From JAIBJN01 sp035762005 (GTDB lineage: Bacteria; Actinomycetota; Thermoleophilia; Gaiellales; Gaiellaceae), in NCBI GenBank assembly GCA_035762005.1, contig DASTQA010000085.1, positions 1 to 61,912 on the forward strand: a stretch of 61,912 bases of DNA, written 5' to 3'. How positions within the stretch are numbered: position 1 is the stretch's first letter; each line of letters starts with the position of its first letter. Shown here piece by piece: positions 1-7,021 of the stretch. Under the pieces are notes generated by a model. The model was given only the letters and a program-made list of their open reading frames with translations, had not been told where the DNA came from and ran no database searches. The translations under genes were made by a program, and so were the position numbers.

Positions 1-553
1 GCCCCGCCGAGTAGGGCGGCTCGAGCCACTCGGTCACGAACACCTGAGGCGAGCTCTCGGCCCCGGCGAGCGCCGCCGAGACGCGGTCGAGCCGGTTTCC
101 GAGCCCGGCGGCGAGCTCCTCGGCCTGGCCTTCGGCCCCGAGGCTCCTGCCGAGCTCGACGATGCCGTCGACGATCCCCCCGAGCGTCGTGGGGGAGTAG
201 TCGAGGACGTCCACGTCGAGCCGCCGCGCGCGGGACAGCCCGCTGACCTGGTCGCCGGAGACCGCGCAGACGTCGCAGAGCCCCTGCGTCACGACGACGT
301 CCGGCGCCAGCTCGGCCCAGCGCTCCTCGTCGATCGCGTAGAGCGGGCGGCCGTCGCGGGCGGCCGCGCGCACGAGCTCGTCGACCTCGCCGCTCCCGAG
401 GTCGCCGGTCTCGAGGAGCGCCGCGCTCACCACCGGCCTCGTCGCGGCATCCGGCGGCCAGTCGCACTCGTGCGTCACGCCGACGACGCTGTCCCCGAGC
501 CCGAGCCCGAACAGCACCTCGGTCGCCGCGGGCACGAGGGAGCAGATCCGCAC
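1..553 (-). CDS. BtuF/FecB-like substrate-binding protein (C-terminus cut by window edge)
   Basis: The frame opens at GTG 553 and runs off the window, leaving 184 N-terminal residues. The start (VRICSLVPAATEVLFGLGL) and the later GVTHECDWP and TQGLCDVC segments match the cobalamin-binding-like (BtuF/FecB superfamily) proteins. No signal peptide is visible, so it may be cytoplasmic or this may be the soluble subgroup; the ligand is not known. It is third in a minus-strand group behind the DUF421 gene, 18 nt downstream of its stop. It also has its own TAGGCT hexamer 6 nt before the GTG, which decided the start. No ABC permease or ATPase is in view. Confidence 0.75.
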   Translation of the reverse strand, partial: MRICSLVPAATEVLFGLGLGDSVVGVTHECDWPPDAATRPVVSAALLETGDLGSGEVDELVRAAARDGRPLYAIDEERWAELAPDVVVTQGLCDVCAVSGDQVSGLSRARRLDVDVLDYSPTTLGGIVDGIVELGRSLGAEGQAEELAAGLGNRLDRVSAALAGAESSPQVFVTEWLEPPYSAG

Positions 554-559
554 CGGCTC

Positions 560-565
560 AGCCTA
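560..565 (-). promoter_or_regulatory. -10 hexamer TAGGCT, leaderless start
   Basis: TAGGCT on the minus strand ends 6 nt before GTG 553, so transcription would begin at the start codon. No convincing -35 is seen. Confidence 0.5.
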
Positions 566-571
566 GCGGGG

Positions 572-1009
572 TCAACGAGGGATGAAGCTGATCTTCCCGT
601 TCGACTCGAGCACCGCCCAGCGGACCTGCTCGAGCGTCGGGATCTGCTGCAGGCGCGCCTCCGCGGCCACCTCCGCGGCCGTCATCCGCTCGCGACGCAG
701 GTTGCGGTCGATCAGCGCCCCGTTCTCGACGAGGACGAGCGGCTCCGCCTCGAAGACCGGCCGCAGGCGCCTCACCCGGAAGACGAGGTACGAGACCGCG
801 ACCGTGAGCAGCGTGAACGTGCCGCCCGCGAGCAGGAGCCCGGTGAAGGAGTAGTCGCTCTGCGTGACCCCCTGCTGGATGAGGTCGCCGAGGACGATCA
901 GGAGGATGAGGTCGAAGGGCTCGAGCGAGGACAGCTCGCGCCGCCCCATCACGCGCGTGACGACGAGGACGAACACGAACGCGAAGAAGGCTCTCACGAC
1001 GATGTCCAT
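572..1009 (-). CDS. DUF421 family membrane protein (YetF/YcaP-like)
   Basis: 145 residues. The N-terminal half is membrane embedded, with helices near 5-20, 33-50 and 55-75; it carries VVTRVMGRRELSSLEPFDL, the hallmark of DUF421 proteins. The C-terminal soluble part has the EPLVLVENGALIDRNLRRER segment and ends SNGKISFIPR, as in the family. YetF-type proteins sit in the cytoplasmic membrane; their biochemical role is not established. A GAGAGG ribosome site precedes ATG 1009. The stop of the upstream membrane-anchored gene is only 9 nt away, so the two are co-transcribed and probably work together. Confidence 0.9.
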   Translation of the reverse strand: MDIVVRAFFAFVFVLVVTRVMGRRELSSLEPFDLILLIVLGDLIQQGVTQSDYSFTGLLLAGGTFTLLTVAVSYLVFRVRRLRPVFEAEPLVLVENGALIDRNLRRERMTAAEVAAEARLQQIPTLEQVRWAVLESNGKISFIPR

Positions 1010-1018
1010 GCGGACCTC

Positions 1019-1540
1019 TCAGGGGAAGACGGTCACGGTGCGGTGGGCGAGGGCGAGGAGCTCGTCGCCGTCGTAGAGCTCGACGTCGGCTGAGCGGCGA
1101 CCGACGTTCGTCGGGTTGACCTGGAACTGCATGTAGACGACGAAGAGGTCTCCGGCGGCGAGCGGGCCGTAGGCGAGCGCGAGCCTGCCGTCGCGGCTCG
1201 TCTCCTCGGCGGGCGCGGGCACGATCGTGTTGACGTGGGTGCTCTCGAGCCAGCCCGGTGCGAAGACGAGCACCGCGTTCTCGATCGCCGCCCGGGCGCG
1301 GATCGTGAAGCGCCCCTGGTAGAAGAGCCCGCCGCGCAGCCGGGCCGGGGCGGAGACTTCGAGCGACGCGCGCTCCCCGGCGGCGACGGACCGTTGCGGG
1401 CTCTGTCCGAAGACGGAGAAGAGCGCGGCCACGGCGAGCCCGGCGAGGAGCGTCATGAGGACGCGGCGCGCGATCAGCTCGGCCCGCAGGGGGGCATCGC
1501 GGTGACGTCCGGTGTCGAGATGCTCGGGGAACTCGGCCAC
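1019..1540 (-). CDS. membrane-anchored extracytoplasmic protein, unknown function
   Basis: 173 residues from GTG 1540. A short basic N-terminus is followed by one hydrophobic segment at about 29-46 (VLMTLLAGLAVAALFSVFG) and then a beta-rich region of about 120 residues with no cysteines. This looks like a signal anchor plus an exported beta-sandwich-like domain. I recognise no named family. It is the first gene of the group with the DUF421 protein, which suggests a partner role at the membrane surface. No leaderless hexamer or good ribosome site fixes the start, so it could lie some codons downstream. Confidence 0.7.
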   Translation of the reverse strand: MAEFPEHLDTGRHRDAPLRAELIARRVLMTLLAGLAVAALFSVFGQSPQRSVAAGERASLEVSAPARLRGGLFYQGRFTIRARAAIENAVLVFAPGWLESTHVNTIVPAPAEETSRDGRLALAYGPLAAGDLFVVYMQFQVNPTNVGRRSADVELYDGDELLALAHRTVTVFP

Positions 1541-1580
1541 GCGCGAGAGTTCGGCGGCGCCGCCCCTCGTCCTCTCGCGG

Positions 1581-1586
1581 TAGCCT
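1581..1586 (+). promoter_or_regulatory. -10 hexamer TAGCCT, leaderless start
   Basis: TAGCCT ends 7 nt before GTG 1594 of the cupin gene. Confidence 0.5.
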
Positions 1587-1593
1587 GGGCGCC

Positions 1594-1959
1594 GTGAGCG
1601 CGTTCGACGACCTCGGCGGCATGGAGGTGCTGCGCGTCTGGGACGGCGTCGCGGCCCGGGCCGTCCACGGCGAGCGCGGCACGCTCGCGGTCGTCGAGCT
1701 CGAGCCGGGCAGCGTCGTGCCCGAGCACGGCCACGCGAACGAGCAGCTCGGCCTCGTCCTGCGCGGCTCGCTGACGTTCCGCGTCGGCGAGGAGACCCGC
1801 GAGCTCGGACCCGGCTCGACGTGGTGCATCCCGGGCGACGTCCCGCACGAGGTGCAGGCGGGCCCGGAGGGCGCCGTCGTCATCGACGTCTTCGCCCCCG
1901 TCCGCGACGACTGGGGCGGCCTCGAGCGCGACGGGCCGCGCGCGCCCCGCTGGCCCTAG
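1594..1959 (+). CDS. small single-domain cupin
   Basis: 121 residues, one conserved beta-barrel cupin domain. Motif 1 is seen at about 43-64 (GSVVPEHGHANEQLGLVLRG), giving metal-ligand candidates H49, H51 and Q55, where most cupins have glutamate. Motif 2 is PGSTWCIPGDVPHEV at about 73-87, with the third histidine. The Glu-to-Gln change is common in cupins of unknown substrate. The substrate cannot be told from sequence. It is a single-gene unit with a leaderless-type start and ends at a hairpin shared with the convergent tRNA gene. Confidence 0.85.
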   Translation: MSAFDDLGGMEVLRVWDGVAARAVHGERGTLAVVELEPGSVVPEHGHANEQLGLVLRGSLTFRVGEETRELGPGSTWCIPGDVPHEVQAGPEGAVVIDVFAPVRDDWGGLERDGPRAPRWP

Positions 1960-1975
1960 CCGCCTCGCAGGCGGC
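1959..1975. terminator. bidirectional hairpin between cupin and tRNA-Arg
   Basis: GCCGCC-TCGCA-GGCGGC: a perfect 6-bp stem with a 5-nt loop, starting at the cupin stop codon and just past the 3' end of the tRNA. No T-run. The identical 17-mer recurs behind lipA. Confidence 0.5.
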
Positions 1976-1989
1976 GTGGCAGCCTGGCA

Positions 1990-2062
1990 TGCGCCCGGCA
2001 CGATTCGAACGTGCGACCTCTGCCTCCGCAGGGCAGCGCTCTATCCCCTGAGCTACGGGCGC
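1990..2062 (-). tRNA. tRNA-Arg, anticodon GCG
   Basis: A 73-nt cloverleaf. The acceptor stem GCGCCCG/CGGGCGC is perfect with discriminator A73. The D arm GCTC/GAGC has a loop with GG and A20 (an arginine identity base), the anticodon stem is CTGCC/GGCAG with loop CTGCGGA, and the T arm GCACG/CGTGC has loop TTCGAAT. The anticodon at 34-36 is GCG, which reads CGC. Most bacteria decode CGC with an A34 (inosine) tRNA, so G34 is unusual. CCA is not encoded. It lies 11 nt after the ygfZ stop on the same strand. Confidence 0.95.
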
Positions 2063-2073
2063 AAGGGAGAAGC

Positions 2074-2865
2074 TCAGTCTAGCGGCGCGGCGACGAGGTG
2101 GCCGAGGTCGAGCCTGGCCTCGGCGGGGACTTCCCGCCGCACGTAGGCGAGCGCGACGGCGCCGTCCGGCGTGCTGACCGCGCTCGTGACGCGGCCGACG
2201 ACCTTGCCCTCGTGCCGCAGCTCGGCTCCGGGCTCCGGCAGACCTTCGCCCTCGAGGCGCAGCACGCGCAGGCCGCGGTTGGCATGACCGCGGTAGTGCA
2301 GGCGGGCGATCGGCTCCTGCCCCGGGTAGCAGCCCTTCGTGAGGCTCACCGCCCGCTCGACGAGCCCGGCCTCGGCGGGAAGGACGCGATCGTCGATCTC
2401 CCTCCCGAAGCGGGGCGTCCCCGCCCGAATGCGCAGCGCCTCGAGCTCGTCCTCGCCCAGGGTCGGCCGGAGCTCGACGTCGAGGACCTCGACCGCGGGC
2501 TCGCCGTAGTCGTCGTTCGGGATCCCGTCCGCTCCCTCCCCGAAGACGAGCGTCGAGGTGTGCTCCTCGAGCTCGATCTCCGCCCTGGCGGCGAAGCGCA
2601 TCCTGAGGAGCGCGGTCCTGAGCGGCTCGCCGAGCTCGGGCTCGGTGAGGAGGAGGAAGTCGTCCGCCCCCCGGCGGAGGACGCGCATGGGCGCGATCAC
2701 GCGGGCCTTGGGCGTGAGGAGGAGCGCTTGGCACGACTCGCCGGCCGAGAGCGCGGCGACGTCGTTCGAGAGCATCCGCTGGAGGTAGTCCTCGGCGTCG
2801 GCGCCGGCGACGCGCACGAAGGCGCGCGGGCGCCTCGCGGCGGTGGTCGAGGTGGCTACCTCCAC
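2074..2865 (-). CDS. ygfZ: YgfZ/GcvT-like folate-binding protein
   Basis: 263 residues from GTG 2865. It carries the YgfZ signature KGCYPGQE with the invariant cysteine near residue 179, N-terminal AEDYLQRMLSNDV, and a C-terminal GcvT-like barrel. YgfZ proteins bind tetrahydrofolate and help make or repair certain Fe-S enzymes. The window also holds other Fe-S enzymes and factors (complex I, LipA, an A-type carrier, Mrp). The frame is open to 2955, but TACACT ends 6 nt before GTG 2865, and the longer form would run through the promoter of the divergent gene, so I prefer the short form. Confidence 0.88.
   Translation of the reverse strand: MEVATSTTAARRPRAFVRVAGADAEDYLQRMLSNDVAALSAGESCQALLLTPKARVIAPMRVLRRGADDFLLLTEPELGEPLRTALLRMRFAARAEIELEEHTSTLVFGEGADGIPNDDYGEPAVEVLDVELRPTLGEDELEALRIRAGTPRFGREIDDRVLPAEAGLVERAVSLTKGCYPGQEPIARLHYRGHANRGLRVLRLEGEGLPEPGAELRHEGKVVGRVTSAVSTPDGAVALAYVRREVPAEARLDLGHLVAAPLD
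2076..2081 (-). promoter_or_regulatory. possible -10 (TAGACT) for tRNA-Arg
   Basis: TAGACT lies 13 nt before the mature 5' end, inside the last codons of ygfZ. The tRNA may instead be read through from ygfZ. Confidence 0.35.
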
Positions 2866-2871
2866 GACGGA

Positions 2872-2877
2872 AGTGTA
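2872..2877 (-). promoter_or_regulatory. -10 hexamer TACACT, leaderless start of ygfZ
   Basis: TACACT ends 6 nt before GTG 2865 and decides the ygfZ start. Confidence 0.55.
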
Positions 2878-2927
2878 GGCGGAGCGTTCACGTCCGTCGC
2901 GAGGCGACCTCAGGAAGCGATCGCTCC

Positions 2928-2933
2928 TATACT
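2928..2933 (+). promoter_or_regulatory. -10 hexamer TATACT for the secreted Asp-box gene
   Basis: TATACT sits 36 nt before ATG 2970. This gives a short leader with a purine-rich AGGGGG about 10 nt before the start. No clear -35. Confidence 0.5.
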
Positions 2934-2969
2934 CGCCGCGCCGTCTCATCGACACTAGGGGGTCCGAAG

Positions 2970-4835
2970 ATGGCCAGACGCACTCTGGCGGCGCTCGGCG
3001 CCGCTCTCGCCGTGCTCGTGCCGGCGGGGACCGCAGGGGCCGACGTGAAGATCAGCGACCGCGCGTACGTCCGCCACGACGGCGGGAGCGACGTGACGAT
3101 CGCGGCCTGCTCGGTGAACAACCGACAGCAGAACGAGCCGTCGGCGGCGGTCGCGCCCCACGACCCGGCCTTGATGGTCGCCGGGGCGAACGACTACTGC
3201 CCGGTCCCGACGGCCGGCGACAGCTGGGCCGGCTTCTACTACTCGGCGGACGGGGGCGAAACGTGGACGAACAGCCTGCTGCCGGGGTACTCGACGGATA
3301 CCTCGGCCGAGGGGCAGGCCTCGCCGCTCCACGGCCTCGTCACCGCCGCCGGCGACCCGGTGCAGGAGTGGGACACGGCGGGCCACGTCTACTACGGCGG
3401 CATCGCGTTCAACCGCACGCAGCCGGCCAACGGCTCGATCTGGCTCGCCCGCTACAGCTGGCAGGCCGGGCCTGCGCCCGACTACGAGTTCACGACAATC
3501 GTCTCGCGCGGCGCCTCGAGCCCGCTCTTCATCGGGAACTTCGAGGACAAGGTGCAGCTCGGCGTCGACCGCGGGGCGACGAGCCCGCATGCCGGCAACG
3601 TCTACCTGTGCTGGACGCGCTTCAACGCAAACCAGAACGCCAACTCGGTCTTCCTCGCACGCTCGACCGACGGCGGGCGCTCGTTCTCGCTCCGCCGGAT
3701 CTCCGGGACCGTCGCGGGAAGCCAGTTCTGCGACATCGCCGTGACGAGGAGCGGCGACGTGTACGTCGCGTGGCGTCAGTTCGAGGGCGTCCGCGGGGGT
3801 CGGGTGCAGCCGAACGCCGTCGTCTACGTCAAGTCGACCGACGGCGGCCGCTCGTTCACGCGGCCGGACGTCGCCGCGGAGTTCCTGCCCTGGGACCTCA
3901 CCGACCACTACGGCGACCCGGTCGCCGCGGGACGCGCGACGTACGAAGCCTGCCTCGCCGCCGACCGGACGCCCGGCCAGTGCCGGAGTCCGGAACCTCG
4001 GAACGACGCGCGCGACTGCGGCGACGGGCCGCTCGCCTGCCAGTCGGGCTACGTCTTCTTCCGCCAGGCGAGCCAGGTCCGGATCACGGCCGACCCGCGG
4101 GCGACCGGAAACCCAAACGCCGTGTACGTCGTCTACGACGCGACGGTGCCCGGCACGGAGACACCGACGGGAACGAGCTACGGCACGCTCGGCGTCTCCG
4201 GGACCGGCAGCCAGGGGGCGATCTACTTCACGAAGACGACGAACGGCGGCGGCGGCTGGACGGCCCCTGCCCGGATCGACGCGCAGGCGAGCGGGCACCA
4301 GTTCTTCGCCGACGTCTCCGCGGACTCGGGCGTCCTGCACGCGGTCTGGCAGGACAGCAGGAGCGACTGCGCGAGCGGACCGCCGACGACCCCGTCGGGC
4401 GGCGACTTCCGCACGGTCCCGATCGCGAACCGCTGGGTGGCGACGAACCCGCCGGGCGGCGTCAACTGCGAGCCGGGCGGCCCCGGCTCGGACACGGGCG
4501 GCGTGGACGCGGTGCACGCGACCTCGTCCGACGACGGCGCGACGTGGGACGCGGAGATCGTCTCGACGGCGATGACCATGCCCCAGTACGAGCAGTTCGG
4601 GTTCCGCGACGTCCCGTTCTTCGGCGACTACAACTACGTGTCGGCGTCAGGCGGCACCATCCTCGCGACCTGGACCGACGAGCGGGACACCGTGCCCGGC
4701 ACGGACCCGCGCTACCCGCTCGACGGGGTGGACGGCTTCGACGTCCTCAACTGCCTCGCCGCGGAGACCGGAGCCGACCCGTGCGCGAACGACGGCGGCC
4801 TCGACCAGAACATCTACGGCGTCGTGGTCGATTGA
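2970..4835 (+). CDS. secreted Asp-box (sialidase-fold-like) beta-propeller protein
   Basis: 621 residues with a Sec signal peptide at about 1-24 (basic start, hydrophobic core, cut near AGA/D). Three clear Asp boxes are visible: SADGGETW at 92-99, STDGGRSF at 232-239 and STDGGRSF at 289-296. A degenerate SDDGATW lies near the C-terminus. Such repeats mark beta-propeller folds of sialidases, but I cannot place the arginine triad, so hydrolase activity is not claimed. Several cysteines are consistent with disulfides outside the cell. It is a single-gene unit with its own promoter and ends at a strong palindrome. It could be an adhesin, a glycan binder or an enzyme. Confidence 0.8.
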   Translation: MARRTLAALGAALAVLVPAGTAGADVKISDRAYVRHDGGSDVTIAACSVNNRQQNEPSAAVAPHDPALMVAGANDYCPVPTAGDSWAGFYYSADGGETWTNSLLPGYSTDTSAEGQASPLHGLVTAAGDPVQEWDTAGHVYYGGIAFNRTQPANGSIWLARYSWQAGPAPDYEFTTIVSRGASSPLFIGNFEDKVQLGVDRGATSPHAGNVYLCWTRFNANQNANSVFLARSTDGGRSFSLRRISGTVAGSQFCDIAVTRSGDVYVAWRQFEGVRGGRVQPNAVVYVKSTDGGRSFTRPDVAAEFLPWDLTDHYGDPVAAGRATYEACLAADRTPGQCRSPEPRNDARDCGDGPLACQSGYVFFRQASQVRITADPRATGNPNAVYVVYDATVPGTETPTGTSYGTLGVSGTGSQGAIYFTKTTNGGGGWTAPARIDAQASGHQFFADVSADSGVLHAVWQDSRSDCASGPPTTPSGGDFRTVPIANRWVATNPPGGVNCEPGGPGSDTGGVDAVHATSSDDGATWDAEIVSTAMTMPQYEQFGFRDVPFFGDYNYVSASGGTILATWTDERDTVPGTDPRYPLDGVDGFDVLNCLAAETGADPCANDGGLDQNIYGVVVD

Positions 4836-4844
4836 GCCACAAGA

Positions 4845-4877
4845 AGCTCGAGGGCCGGCGTTGCCGGCCCTCGAGCT
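4845..4877. terminator. perfect 15-bp hairpin between converging genes
   Basis: The two 15-nt arms AGCTCGAGGGCCGGC and GCCGGCCCTCGAGCT are separated by GTT. The hairpin lies 10 nt after the Asp-box gene stop and 39 nt beyond the groEL stop on the other strand, so it can serve both. No long T-tract. Confidence 0.8.
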
Positions 4878-4915
4878 GTGCCGTCCACGGGAGAAACCAG
4901 GTTCCCCCGTGACGT

Positions 4916-6538
4916 CTACATCATGTCGGGCATGCCTCCCGGCATCCCGGCCCCGGCCGGCTGCTTCTCGGGCGCCTCCGCGACGACGGCCTCGGTCGTG
5001 AGGATGTTCTTCGCGATCGAGGCGGCGTTCTGGAGCGCCGAGCGCGTGACCATGGTCGGGTCGATGATCCCGGCCTTCACGAGGTCCTCGTAGTTGCCCG
5101 TGTCGACGTTCAGCCCGTGGCCCTTCGTGCCGGTCCGGATCTTGTCGACGACGATCGAGCCCTCCATGCCCGCGTTGTCGGCGAGCTGGCGGATCGGCTC
5201 CTCGAGCGCCCGTACGACGATGGTCGCACCGGTGCGCTCGTCGCCCTCGAGCGAGTCGACCTTGATGGCGGAGACCGCGTTCAGGAGCGCGACGCCGCCG
5301 CCGGGCACGATGCCCTCCTCGAGCGCCGCCCGCGTGGCCTGCAGGGCGTCCTCGACGCGGTGCTTCTTCTCCTTCATCTCGGTCTCGGTGGCCGCGCCGA
5401 CCTTGATCACGGCGACGCCGCCGGCCAGCTTGGCGAGCCGCTCCTGCAGCTTCTCGCGGTCGAAGTCCGAGTCGGTCGTCTCGATCTCCGACTTGAGCTG
5501 CTTGATGCGGGCCTTGATCCCCTCCGAGTCGCCGGCGCCGTCGATGATCGTCGTCGTGTCCTTGTCGATCACGACCTTGCGGGCGCGGCCGAGCTGCGAG
5601 AGCTTCGTGTTCTCGAGCTTGAGGCCCATCTCCTCGGTGATGACCTCGCCGCCGGTGAGGATGGCGATGTCCTCGAGCATGCGCTTGCGCCGGTCGCCGA
5701 AGCCCGGGGCCTTGACGGCGACCGCCGTGAACGTCCCGCGCAGCTTGTTGACGACGACGGTCGCGAGCGACTCGCCCTCGACGTCCTCGGCCACGATGAG
5801 CAGCGGCCGGCCTGCCTGGATGACCTGCTCCAGGACCGGGAGGATGTCCTTCACGGCGCCGATCTTCTGGTTCGCGATGAGGACGTACGGGTCGTCGAGC
5901 ACGGCCTCCATGCGCTCGGCGTCGGTGATCATGTAGGGCGAGAGGTAGCCCTTGTCGAACTGCATGCCCTCGGTGAACTCGAGCTCGAGACCGAAGGTCT
6001 GGCCCTCCTCGACGTTCACGACGCCGTCCTTGCCGACCTTCTCGATCGCGTCGGCGATGACGTCGCCGATCTCGCGCTCCCGCGAGGAGATGCTGGCCAC
6101 GCGGGCGATGTCCTCCTTGCCCGAGATCTCCTTCGACTGCTTCTTCAGGTCCTCGACGACGGAGTCGACGGCCTGCTCGATCCCGCGCTTGAGGCCCATC
6201 GGGTTGGCGCCCGCGGCGACGTTCTTCAGGCCCTCGCGCACGATCGCCTGAGCGAGCAGCGTCGCCGTCGTCGTGCCGTCGCCGGCGACGTCGTTCGTCG
6301 CCGTGGCGACCTCGCGGACGAGCTGGGCGCCCTGGTTCTCGAAGACGTCCTCGAGCTCGATCTCGCGCGCGATTGTCACGCCGTCGTTCGTGATCGTGGG
6401 CGCGCCGAACTTCTTGTCGAGCACGACGTAGCGCCCCTTGGGGCCAAGGGTGACCTTGACCGCGTCGGCGAGGATGTTGACGCCGCGCTCGAGCGCGCGC
6501 CGCGCTTCCTCGTCGAAGAGCAGGTCCTTGTGAGCCAT
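4916..6538 (-). CDS. groL: chaperonin GroEL (60 kDa)
   Basis: 540 residues, full length. GroEL landmarks include LGPKGRYVVLDKKFGAP, the nucleotide motif VAGDGTTTATLLAQ with catalytic Asp near 86, VEEGQTFGLELEFTEGMQFD in the middle, and a C-terminal Gly/Met tail (GGMPGGMPDMM). It folds proteins in the cytoplasm as a double heptamer capped by GroES. A strong GGAGGAAG site precedes ATG 6538. It lies 40 nt behind groES in one operon under the CIRCE-flanked promoter. Actinobacteria often carry extra groEL copies; whether others exist is not visible here. Confidence 0.99.
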   Translation of the reverse strand: MAHKDLLFDEEARRALERGVNILADAVKVTLGPKGRYVVLDKKFGAPTITNDGVTIAREIELEDVFENQGAQLVREVATATNDVAGDGTTTATLLAQAIVREGLKNVAAGANPMGLKRGIEQAVDSVVEDLKKQSKEISGKEDIARVASISSREREIGDVIADAIEKVGKDGVVNVEEGQTFGLELEFTEGMQFDKGYLSPYMITDAERMEAVLDDPYVLIANQKIGAVKDILPVLEQVIQAGRPLLIVAEDVEGESLATVVVNKLRGTFTAVAVKAPGFGDRRKRMLEDIAILTGGEVITEEMGLKLENTKLSQLGRARKVVIDKDTTTIIDGAGDSEGIKARIKQLKSEIETTDSDFDREKLQERLAKLAGGVAVIKVGAATETEMKEKKHRVEDALQATRAALEEGIVPGGGVALLNAVSAIKVDSLEGDERTGATIVVRALEEPIRQLADNAGMEGSIVVDKIRTGTKGHGLNVDTGNYEDLVKAGIIDPTMVTRSALQNAASIAKNILTTEAVVAEAPEKQPAGAGMPGGMPDMM

Positions 6539-6578
6539 CTACTTCCTCCGTTTCACGTTCGGGACGGACTGGCGGCCG

Positions 6579-6923
6579 CTAGGCGGCGGCGCCGGCCATC
6601 TCCTTCTTCTTCGACTTCGACTTCTTGCCGGTCTCGGCGAGGACCTTCGCGAGCACGTCCGACTCCCGCAGGATCAGGTAGTCGTCGGCGCCGAGCTTGA
6701 TCTCGGTGCCGCCGTACTTCGAGAAGATGATCTCGTCGCCGGGCTCCAGGTCCATGGCGATGTACTCGCCGTCCTCGTCCCGGGGGCCGGGGCCGACCGC
6801 GAGGACGCGACCCCGCTGCGGCTTCTCCTTGGCCGTGTCCGGCAGGACGATGCCGCTCGCGGTCGTCTCCTCCTCCTCGAGCGCCTCGACGATCAGGCGA
6901 TCGCCCAGTGGCTGAAGGTTCAT
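6579..6923 (-). CDS. groES: co-chaperonin GroES
   Basis: 114 residues. NLQPLGDRLIVEALEEEETTASGIVLPDTAKEKPQ is the usual start, including the mobile loop near 17-33, and FSKYGGTEIKLGADDYLILRESDVLA is the usual end of the barrel. It caps GroEL rings during folding. A Lys-rich, then Ala-rich tail (KKSKSKKKEMAGAAA) extends it about 15 residues past the common length. An excellent AAGGAGGAG ribosome site precedes ATG 6923. It is the first gene of groESL. Confidence 0.98.
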   Translation of the reverse strand: MNLQPLGDRLIVEALEEEETTASGIVLPDTAKEKPQRGRVLAVGPGPRDEDGEYIAMDLEPGDEIIFSKYGGTEIKLGADDYLILRESDVLAKVLAETGKKSKSKKKEMAGAAA

Positions 6924-6960
6924 TCAGCACTCCTCCTTGCGCAGTGAGTCCTTTTCGGCT

Positions 6961-6987
6961 TTGGCACTCCGGTCGTGCGAGTGCCAG
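6961..6987. promoter_or_regulatory. CIRCE operator 1 (HrcA site)
   Basis: TTGGCACTC-N9-GAGTGCCAG: an inverted repeat with the CIRCE spacing and 7 of 9 matches per arm to the known TTAGCACTC. It covers the predicted groES transcription start. Confidence 0.9.
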
Positions 6988-6991
6988 GGTC

Positions 6992-7021
6992 ATGCTAGCG
7001 GATCGGGCGAGCGCCGATCAA
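6992..7021 (-). promoter_or_regulatory. groES promoter
   Basis: TTGATC (7016-7021) and TAGCAT (6992-6997) on the minus strand are separated by 18 nt. The promoter lies between the two CIRCE operators, and its -35 overlaps the MFS stop codon. Confidence 0.75.

Noticed and set aside
470..1093. Plus-strand open frame of 207 codons, rich in Arg, Asp and Glu
   Set aside because: It is antisense to the DUF421 gene and to the edge of its neighbours. Low-complexity composition and no domain.
2866..2955. Upstream extension of ygfZ to GTG 2955
   Set aside because: It would run through the TATACT promoter of the divergent gene, and TACACT sits 6 nt before the alternative GTG 2865.
2098..2958. Plus-strand open frame opposite ygfZ
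   Set aside because: A shadow of the ygfZ gene with composition typical of antisense frames in GC-rich DNA.
2970..4835. Annotating the Asp-box protein as an active sialidase
   Set aside because: Asp boxes alone do not show the enzyme. The arginine triad and other catalytic residues could not be placed.
5117..6700. Long plus-strand frame opposite groEL and groES
   Set aside because: Antisense shadow; rich in Asp, Leu, Arg and Val with no conserved motif. groEL is certain.
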